DNA from: Oryzias latipes
Lineage: Eukaryota; Chordata; Actinopteri; Beloniformes; Adrianichthyidae
DNA length: 64,000 nt
Assembly (NCBI RefSeq): GCF_002234675.1
Contig: NC_019881.2
Coordinates: 18,787,494-18,851,493, forward strand
Reading direction: 5' to 3'
This document shows positions 56,541 through 64,000 of the stretch, in pieces. The notes under the pieces are model-generated. The model searched no databases and was not told the DNA's origin. It worked only from the letters and a program-made list of their open reading frames with translations. Position 1 is the stretch's first letter. Each line of letters starts with the position of its first letter. Both the position numbers and the translations under genes were made by a program.

Positions 56541-59523
56541 ACAACAAAATAAAAATCTCTAAAATGAAACTCACTGCCAACTGTGCTCAGTCACTCACAT
56601 TCAGTGTATGTTCACACCTAAAATACTCACTTAAACAACAAAAAGCAACTCAGATGAAATGTAAAATTAAAAACAAATGCAATACAGGGGCTTTTTTCAT
56701 TTGTGATTGTCTGTTTTTAATATTTAATTTTTTCTCTATTTTAAAACTCAAAGAAAGGTTGTGTTATGTAGTGAATCTCAGAAACAGCTGTAAATAAAGC
56801 AGAAGTCTGTGGATGAATCATTTACCGGAGGGAGTAATTACTGAGCTGCAGGCAAACGATGGAAATCAGCTGGAAGGTTGATCATAATATTAGTTATCGC
56901 ACGAGATGCAGAGAAAAACACTTCTGACTCTCTAAACACAAACACTCTTGGTTCAGGTCAGGAATGAATTTATCACCGCTGCACAATCAATAACGTGAAG
57001 TTTTTGGTCATAAATCCAGATCAAGTCCCAAGGTAACAATGAGCACTACATTGTCCCCAAAACAGCAATAGTCTTTTGAGACCGACACGAGACAGTAAGA
57101 TGGATAGTCTGCTAAGTATGAACATGGTAAAATTAAAATGAACATCTAAAAGGTCCTAAAGAAATCCCAAGTCCTCATATTTGAGGCCAATAACAAGGTC
57201 CAGCTTTCAATCAGAACCACAGAAATAATACATTGTTCATCAGTTTATATTTCTCTTTACAAAAATTCAAAAGCAATGTCTCACATTATAATTTAAAATA
57301 CATCTGTTAAAAAAATGACACATTTAAAGGTGAAATCTTTAGACTTAAAAGAAAAAAACTAATTCTAATTTGTGATTGATTCTAACCCTAACCCAAACCA
57401 ACTGTGACTACCGGTACGCATGTTTTTAACTATTAGTAAGGCACACAAAAACACAGAAAATGGGTTCAACAAAACATCAATTCATCAAATGCAGCTGTAC
57501 ACAACGTTTTGACTCAAAGTTTTCTGTGTCGCTCACAAAATACCGGGAAGTTGAGATGAATGACGACGGGACAGACCCACACTGACGGGAACATTCCACT
57601 GTGGTCAGAAATACGGAGCCATGGTGGACCCCTCCTCACCAAACATCCTCCTCTTTCTCCCCTCTTTCAAACGTTTTGGACACGACTTTCAAACAGGACA
57701 ACATAACCGTGGACATTCATTCTGATTCTACATGACATTTACCGGTACGTAAGCCGGCCTCACCACGTCATTATGAACACTGCCAGTTCTAGGATCTGTA
57801 ACTAAAAGAATCAAAAAGGCAGAAGCAACTGTTGATAAAGGACAGAATTTAAGATCAAACTAGTTTAAAAACATTTCTAGACAGTAACATTCTGCTTCTT
57901 GGGAGGTGGAAATCAAATATTCAGAGAAGGATTAACAGGACAGCACCGTTTATTTTGTCTTGTCTAAATTCATAAATAAATAGATGAATAAGATCATGAC
58001 TATCTTGTCCAACAGAACACCTGTTTGTCTAACTAAGACACTCAAAGATGAGTTTTACTGCCCATTTCTACACTCAGATATTCATTCATTGTTTTTCATA
58101 AAGGACCTTTGTGGCGACCCCTGATGGGAAAAGCCGAAAGGGAAACAACAACCTTTCAAAATCCTCTTTTATTTGGTTATTTGCACATAATCAATAACAC
58201 ATGTAGAACTGGCATCACTAAAGTTAGTTGCTGTCAGAAAAAAGAAAAAAAGAAATAAAAAATAACAGAAAAGTTTACTTTTCACTGCAAAGATACAAGA
58301 AATGTTGAAAATTAATTAATTTGATGAATCAAATCTTTATTTGCATTTTCATTAAAGATGGATGCAAATGGTCTAAACTGATTGGAAACATATCCTTATT
58401 TTATTTTATTTTTAATTTTTCATTTCATTCATGTATACATTTGTTCCTTTCATGAAAATGATTGATTGTCCAATATGTTTACAATGCTGTCCTACAATAT
58501 TGAAAATGTTCATGATTGGAAGGGAGCAGAATTGAAAAATACAATTCTTATAATTGTCTGCTCCCTTTTAAACATTGCAATATATTTACTATTCCACTAT
58601 TATTAGTGGAAGCTAAAGCGTGTAGCTGTGAGAGATTCAAATAAGTTGCATGGTGCCGTATTTCTGCTGCGACCAGGATAGATGTTTTGCAAATGGGGCA
58701 TGTTTTAGTCATTGTTAGTCACTTACTCCATTTATATATTTTATCAATTAAAATGAGGGGTTAGTAAAGACAATGATTCATGCACACAGTCAAATTCCAC
58801 GAATACTTTTGAGCATATAAGAAGAAAGAAAACACGAAAAATTGACATGTTCACACACTGTATGTATTTTTCTTCAGGTGTTTGTCTGAATTTTAGTTTG
58901 GACTGTATAAAAATCCATGATTAAAAAAATATCTGACATCCAATTGAGCATGCGCGTAGGGTTTAACTCAAATATTATAATAATCTGTTCAAATATGCAA
59001 AAATTAAATATTTTTACTTAGGCGAGGGGGGGGGCATTTTCCGCCAAAAACACCTCAAAATGATAGATGAGAATTTATTTTACACGTAATATTTACATGA
59101 AGCTGGTATGTTCCTATAACTGTGGTTGTAAATGCGTTCGCTTGAAAACAAGCCAAACACACAGAAAACAAACGCTGGGATTTATAACTTTCCCTGACCG
59201 GTCCTTCTTCCAAACAACCGTTAAGTCGCAACTCACTAAAAAAATCAAACTAAAAACATTCTCAGTTAATTGTCATCAATTCTATAATTATCAGGAGTTG
59301 AATATCAAAGCTACCGTACAACCGTTAGAAGCTAACGTTAGCTGCTTCAGCCCGTTTTCCGATGTTTGCGATGCCGCGTTTTATCAAAGTTAAAGGCGAC
59401 ACTTAAGTTTTCCCAACACAATTCCACGGACACGAGCGGGATTTTCACGCCACAATAGACAAAACTGAAGACCAAAGAAGTCCGTGAATAAGTAAGGATG
59501 TATTTTCAAGGCTTTACTCTTAC
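56541..59523. other. tulp3 first intron, no further gene seen
   Basis: AT-rich intronic DNA. A short scrap at about 58,108-58,145 (TGTGGCGACCCCTGATGGG) belongs to a repeat common in fish. A 108-codon open frame at 59,067-59,393 has no family resemblance and I do not count it as a gene. Confidence 0.45.
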
Positions 59524-59700
59524 CTTATGCTGTAATAACTCATGTTTATGCACGGTTACTAAGGAAAAGGCTCCTCGAAGAAAAACGCTTTTTGCGGACG
59601 CAGGAGCTGCGGATGAATACTCTGCCTTGGCAACCAAGCGGACCAATAACGAGCACTCCTATTGGCCGGCTGTTTTCCTAGAAGGAATCTAATTGGTTTA
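59524..59700 (-). promoter_or_regulatory. tulp3: Probable tulp3 promoter and untranslated first exon
   Basis: On the minus strand a strong donor (AAG|GTAAGA) follows 59,524. Upstream are an X-box-like site GTTGCCAAGGCAGA (59,634-59,621) and three CCAAT boxes (59,643-59,647, 59,661-59,665, 59,692-59,696). RFX sites are typical of ciliary genes, which fits TULP3. An ATG at 59,543 opens only a short upstream frame if joined to the exon at 55,855, but would be in phase if joined directly to the exon at 48,854. Confidence 0.5.
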
Positions 59701-59967
59701 CATCTGGGGAAAAGGTGGGAACAATAAAAGGTTTTCTCTAAAACGAAATGGGCTTCAAATGACCATCCAGTATGACTTAAATTTCTAATATGTGTTCAAA
59801 ACTTAGAAAAATAAATAATTATTAATCAGATGTCAAATTCATTTATTTTTCATTTGATTCTTGTCAGGCAACATCAGGAAAAAATAATATTATTTGGGTG
59901 TGCAAGAGAAATGAAAAAGGATTTTTTACAAAAATTAAAAGATTTATGATAGAATAAACTTAAGTGA

Positions 59968-60879
59968 CTAATCGAGGAGGCCCCTTTCCTTTAATATGAT
60001 CATCAATCCCTTTCTCCTCCTCCACGTCACCTTCACCCCATAGTCCCTCTCTGGTGTGTCGGAGACCAAAACATTAGGATGAAGATGACACTGCGGGGAG
60101 GAGGGATCAGCCAGCAGTGAACAAACAGGGGGAGACATGGGGCAACTGTTCTGCTTCATTGTTGGAGTGTCCACTTCAGGAGGCGGGTCAACATTGCCAA
60201 GTCTAGGGCTACTACACCCACCGGGTGGAGTTCTGCTTTCCTCCGTTACCTCTATTAACTGATTTTCAGGTTGGTGCAAATATTCACTGTGAGATGGAGC
60301 TCTGTTTAAAGATTTTTGAGGATTTCTTCGTCTCTTAGGTGCAGGTAAAACTGTCCTATTGCTTTGACATGATCCCTGTGGTTGATCTTCAGGCATTGAC
60401 GTCACCTCTGCCGCTTTCTTTGTGCGCTGTCCACTTGGATTATGGGACTTGTCTCTCTCCGCCCTAAGAAATAATAACGATGGGTATTTGCACACTTTGT
60501 GTTTCCTGGACAGCTCGTTGCACGTGTCAAGAATCCTTGTGACGGACTGACAATTTCTTCTTCCTCGTCTAAATGGAGGTGTAGCTGAGATGTCAAACTG
60601 GGGTTGAACCTGAAAGGTTGGGAAATTTATAGTTAAGTAGACTTTTTTGCCAGTTATCTAATCAACTAAATCTATATTTGTAATGTTTTATATATTTTTA
60701 TATATTTAAAAGACTTTTACCCAGGAACTGAGAGCTGAAGAGCTGTGTGTCTTGGAGAAAAACTCTCTGGGATTGAGAGCAGCTCTGACTTCAGGCACAT
60801 TTTGAAGTCTGGCGCCACTCACAGGTCGCTCCAGGAATTGCAGTGCAGGCTTGTCTGTCTTTGCCGCTTTCCGGGGCAT
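59968..60879 (-). CDS. rhno1: RAD9-HUS1-RAD1 interacting nuclear orphan 1 (RHINO)
   Basis: RHNO1 binds the 9-1-1 checkpoint clamp and TOPBP1, helps ATR-CHK1 signalling, and serves in mitotic end joining by polymerase theta. Two coding exons, 60,721-60,879 (53 codons) and 59,968-60,609 (213 codons plus stop), join at a phase-0 GT-AG intron to give 266 residues; human RHNO1 has 238. The start MPRKAAKTDKPALQF resembles the human N terminus. The conserved SSWV..QFD motif, the clamp-contact region, spans the junction at about residues 51-59. The strongest match is the C-terminal block VLVSDTPERDYGVKVTWRRR. The middle is disordered-looking and poorly conserved, as in the family. A poly(A) signal (minus AATAAA) is at 59,842-59,847. 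A probable non-coding first exon ends at 61,034 (donor ATG|GTAAGT). Confidence 0.9.
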
Positions 60880-61035
60880 CAATTTAAATCAATCTTAAGC
60901 ATCTGTTCAAAACAAACAAGAGACAAATCCGATCGAGTAATCTTGTTAACAATACACATAGCTTTAGTCGTAGATCGAGGCTGTTTACATATTCGCATTC
61001 AAGTGTTTACTTTTGAAACGCGTTCTTTACTTACC

Positions 61036-61895
61036 ATATTGTGCTTTTTCCGTGATTATGTGTCCATGTACGGAATACGGAATAAAAACGTTCCCTTATT
61101 TTTCGGTTCATTCAGACCTTTTTATCTTAGCTTGTCCGTGTTGTTGTTACTTTTAATTTCCCGGATTTTTTCTTTGTCTTCTTCGGGTTAGCGGCTGGCC
61201 ATCTCGAGCTGCGGCCCACAGCGCCACCTATTGAGCCGCCCAGTGTTTTTTTCTGCGTTTACTATTGGTCCATTGTTACCATGTGATCAAAGTGACAGTC
61301 GGGGCAGCGCCCACAGCGCCAAAATTCAAAACTGTTTATGGATTGACTTTTTGTATCTAATTACTACTAAATACGTCGGTTTTGTGAATATTTTAAATGT
61401 TTTCTTTGATCCGACAAGTGGAATTGAAAGCCGAACCAAGCCTGGAATTGAATGAAACGCTGCAGTAATTCAGTAATGTGAAGGTCTGGCTTCATTTTTC
61501 CACTTGTTTCCTCCATCGTCAAACAGCTTTAGCATAGCTAGCTTAGCCTAGCTGTAAATAAAGGAAACTATACGCTAATCGGGACATTGGCTAGGCGCAT
61601 GTTATTTTTTGAATTTATTTTTTGTTTTATTGATTGCATTGTGTTAACATGTAAATATATGTTGCACTGAATATCCACTAGATAGACGTTATTGAAATTA
61701 AACCTATCATCAACTGAAAATTATAACGACTGGCATGTCGCCAAGGGAACCGAATAAAATCTTCACTTTCGAGCGAGGGACTGTTGGGACTTTTGCAGCA
61801 AACAGACAGCAATAATCGGGTTTCTTTAAGTTTGAAGACGATATCATAGGATTGAAACATCATTTTTGACCGATTACTTCGTATTCTATTAGCAG
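61036..61895. promoter_or_regulatory. Divergent rhno1/foxm1 promoter region
   Basis: Between the likely untranslated first exons of rhno1 (minus) and foxm1 (plus; donor CAG|GTATGT at 61,896) lie an inverted CCAAT box (61,263-61,267) and two GCGCC words. The composite TTTGAA-TTTT-GGCGC lies on the minus strand at 61,330-61,316: a CHR-like hexamer next to a good E2F site (TTTTGGCGC). In mammals these genes share a cell-cycle-regulated bidirectional promoter. Exact start sites cannot be read from sequence. Confidence 0.6.
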
Positions 61896-62082
61896 GTATG
61901 TTGTTTTCAGGCTCACTAGTTCGGGGTTATCGTTAAAGTCAGTATTTAAACGTTGTAACGTAATGTATTGATAAGGTGTTTAACTTCTGAGTACTTTTTG
62001 AGCCATAACTGTAGCTCAAGACCTTTTCCCCCTCCCCACAGATTTCCATTGAACACCTAAGGCCCTTTGGATGATTTGAACC

Positions 62083-62767
62083 ATGAGACGGAGCCCAAGG
62101 AGACCCCTGATCCTCAAAAGGCGCAAGTTACCTTTTCAACAAAAGGAACCCACCCCAGCAGACCCATCCAGGCAGTCCGGTGGCTCCAAAGAGCCGTCAA
62201 ATTCCAGCGACAGTTCGTGCTTCCCAGACGGGGTCCGCTTTATAGGCCACCCATCCCTGTCAGACACTCAGGTTGTGGTCATTCCCAAAGCTACAGACGT
62301 TCAGAGTGTAATTAGTGTCCTCGCCGCTAAAGGCAAAGACAGCGGAGTTCAGGGTCCGAGCAAGTTTATTCTCCTGAGTGACAATGGCAATCAGGATCAA
62401 GCCGGATCTTTCTGTGAGACTGCTACTTCTGGAGGAGATGCTGTTTCCACACAAATCCCATCTCAAGAACCAGCAACAAAAGAAAGCACTCACACATCCC
62501 TTGATGTGACTGGCATTAAACCCTGTAAGGAATTTGCACAGAGTTTAAAATTTTATGTCAGAAATGCTACATTTAACTGAAATACCTGCTTCAATATATA
62601 TATATAATTTTTTTTCAGTGAGTAAAGATGGGAATAGCGGCCCTTTGGATGACAGCCTCACCAACATCCAGTGGCTGGGCAAAATGAACACATGTGCTCT
62701 AGAGTCAGAGCCTGCAAAGCAAATACAAGGCAAGGAGAACCAGGCTCCCGTGTCTCAGACTGCTCAG
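62083..62767 (+). CDS. foxm1: Forkhead box protein M1, N-terminal exons (partial)
   Basis: FOXM1 is the transcription factor that drives G2/M genes. Two coding exons are in the window: 62,083-62,524 and 62,619-62,767 (197 codons, phases agree). The acceptor before the start exon is at 62,041. The N terminus SPRRPLILKRRKLP, the segment FIGHPSLSDTQVVVIP followed by SVISVLAAKGKDSG and KFILLS (the N-terminal repressor region), and DDSLTNIQWLGKM are characteristic of FOXM1. The forkhead DNA-binding domain and the activation domain lie beyond the window's right edge. The start ATG is preceded by a three-codon upstream frame (ATG ATT TGA at 62,071-62,079). Apparent longer starts in the other frame at 62,067 are shadows. 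Confidence 0.92.
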
Positions 62768-63631
62768 GTCAGCTGTTTGTCTTTTTTTTTCCTTCCACAC
62801 GGTTGTGACTTTTGCTGCCAGTGTGCAAACAGATTCTTGTGTGACAGGAACACAAGTCTGAGGCAATGTTGTGGCACGTTTCCTAAAATTGAACAGTAAC
62901 CCGTCTGCCTGAGGAAAATGTCACCATGCTGTGATTTTTCACCATTTGTGAGGTTTAGTCACACGTTTTCATTTTATTCTAAAGCTGCTCTTTGCTGAAG
63001 ATTTTGACAAAACGTAAGTTTTTTGTGAGAGAAAAATAGATACTATTACCCACCATCTGAACTGAAACTTTGATGAATTATATATGCTTGAATGGTGATT
63101 TAAATAGTGTTGCATGACATAATTTACAAGAACATTTATTGCAATGCTCCATAAATAGATGCTAACTTTGTATATTTGTGACTTAAGTAGCTCAATTATG
63201 ATGTTTATTACTATGTATAGATTACAAAGGCTTTGATTTTACCCATATATTTGTATGTATGTATTAATGATATAGATGCATATCAACAGGATTTGCTTTA
63301 TTCACTGTAGATATTGCTATATATTCTCTGATGGCTGATCTTTTTTGAATGTGTTTACATTCAAAATCTGATGGAAATTCATGCACATATTTTAACCCTG
63401 ACACTCTAATTTCATGCAAATAGTCACTTCCTTTTGTGATTTGTCCTTTTCCATCTTAGGGGAAATTCTATAGTTGTGTTTTTTTTTGTTAATGCTAAAT
63501 TAACCGTCAATTTTTGCATCTTTAGATCAGTAAATGGTGAGGTGTAATAATTTCCTTTTTAATATTTTTGACCGTTTTGAAGCTGCTGTTCAGCTCCGCA
63601 GTACCCGAACAGAAAGAAACCCGAAGACTGC
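62768..63631 (+). other. foxm1 intron
   Basis: AT-rich intronic sequence starting with GTCAGC at 62,768. I found no further FOXM1 exon before the window ends. ATAT-rich tracts occur at 63,240-63,330. Confidence 0.5.
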
Positions 63632-64000
63632 TTAAAGACCCACTCCGATAAAAAAAATAGTTTTTACCATGTTATTGTCTCAATTTTCTGAAGCTAGAGG
63701 ACATATATAGGGAAAATTAAGCTTACAATTGCATTTCTGAGTATATCCTCATTCAAATTGTTGTGAATCAGGAGCAGACTGAAAAAAGAGCTCATTTGTG
63801 ACGTAGAAAATATTCTAAGCTGGCCACAAGTTCTCTCGTCTGAGGGAGGGGACAGCGTTCCCGTTACATACTGTCTGTATGTGTTTCAACCTGAAGCCAC
63901 ATCTTCCAGAAAAGAATTTCTCGAGTTTGTCTTCCGTGTTCTTGCAGTCATTTTCACGGCTGAAATTCACCCTCATTCGCGTTTTTTCTTTTGATCATAG
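63632..64000 (-). repeat. Inverted, truncated copy of the TTAAAG-ended repeat
   Basis: It begins TTAAAGACCCACTCCGATAA and runs through GAAAATTAAGCTTACAATTG and TTGTTGTGAATCAGGAGCAG, the complement of words seen near 52.2, 55.0 and 56.4 kb. The window ends inside it or just after it. Confidence 0.7.

Noticed and set aside
59067-59393. 108-codon plus-strand frame
   Set aside because: No family resemblance and no splice or promoter context. It sits inside the tulp3 first intron.
60745-61191. 148-codon plus-strand frame
   Set aside because: It is antisense to the first coding exon of rhno1 and to the shared promoter; the rhno1 exon explains the region.

Overview
The window is animal nuclear DNA, almost certainly from a teleost fish. 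It holds intron-bearing vertebrate genes with short introns and GT-AG junctions, and fish-type transposable elements (L2 and L1/Tx1-like LINEs, Tc1-like and hAT-like DNA elements, a Ty3/gypsy chromovirus). A percomorph such as a medaka-like species would fit, but the sequence alone does not fix the species. Nothing bacterial or phage-like was seen.

Layout. From 1 to 3.85 kb there is a three-layer nest: an old LINE reverse-transcriptase fragment, split by a hAT-like element, which is split in turn by a nearly intact L2 LINE. From 3.85 to 37.4 kb there is no host gene that I can support. This stretch holds single-copy-looking DNA and a succession of elements: a SINE scrap and an inverted-repeat element with a Tc1 derivative inside it (9.1-11.1 kb); a 5'-truncated L1/Tx1-like LINE on the minus strand with a very long G-rich 3' UTR and a 16-bp target duplication (13.1-18.5 kb); a decayed Tc1 copy holding another inverted-repeat element (21.1-22.9 kb); and a complete chromovirus with identical 471-bp LTRs and one 1,491-codon gag-pol frame (28.7-34.0 kb). 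A short dispersed repeat with TTAAAG-type ends occurs at least eight times across the window.

Genes. At 37.4-40.9 kb on the plus strand is a complete six-coding-exon TRIM gene (RING, B-box, coiled coil, PRY-SPRY; 480 residues predicted). Its inner exons have the lengths usual for TRIM genes (96, 231 and 23 nt). From 42 to 59.6 kb on the minus strand is tulp3, whose eleven coding exons join in consistent phase (484 residues predicted). Next come rhno1 (minus, 59.97-60.88 kb coding) and the first coding exons of foxm1 (plus, from 62.08 kb, running off the window). The order and orientation tulp3-rhno1-foxm1, with rhno1 and foxm1 head to head, matches the human chromosome 12 neighbourhood.

How they work together. 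foxm1 (mitotic transcription factor) and rhno1 (partner of the 9-1-1 checkpoint clamp) appear to share a divergent promoter with CCAAT and E2F/CHR-like sites, which fits shared cell-cycle control. tulp3 carries receptors into primary cilia; its presumed promoter has three CCAAT boxes and an RFX-type X-box-like site. The TRIM gene is a likely ubiquitin ligase and looks unrelated to its neighbours. No wholly new system is visible. The most unusual items are the intact self-priming retroelement whose LTRs encode both ends of its protein, and the several layered insertions that give a relative history.
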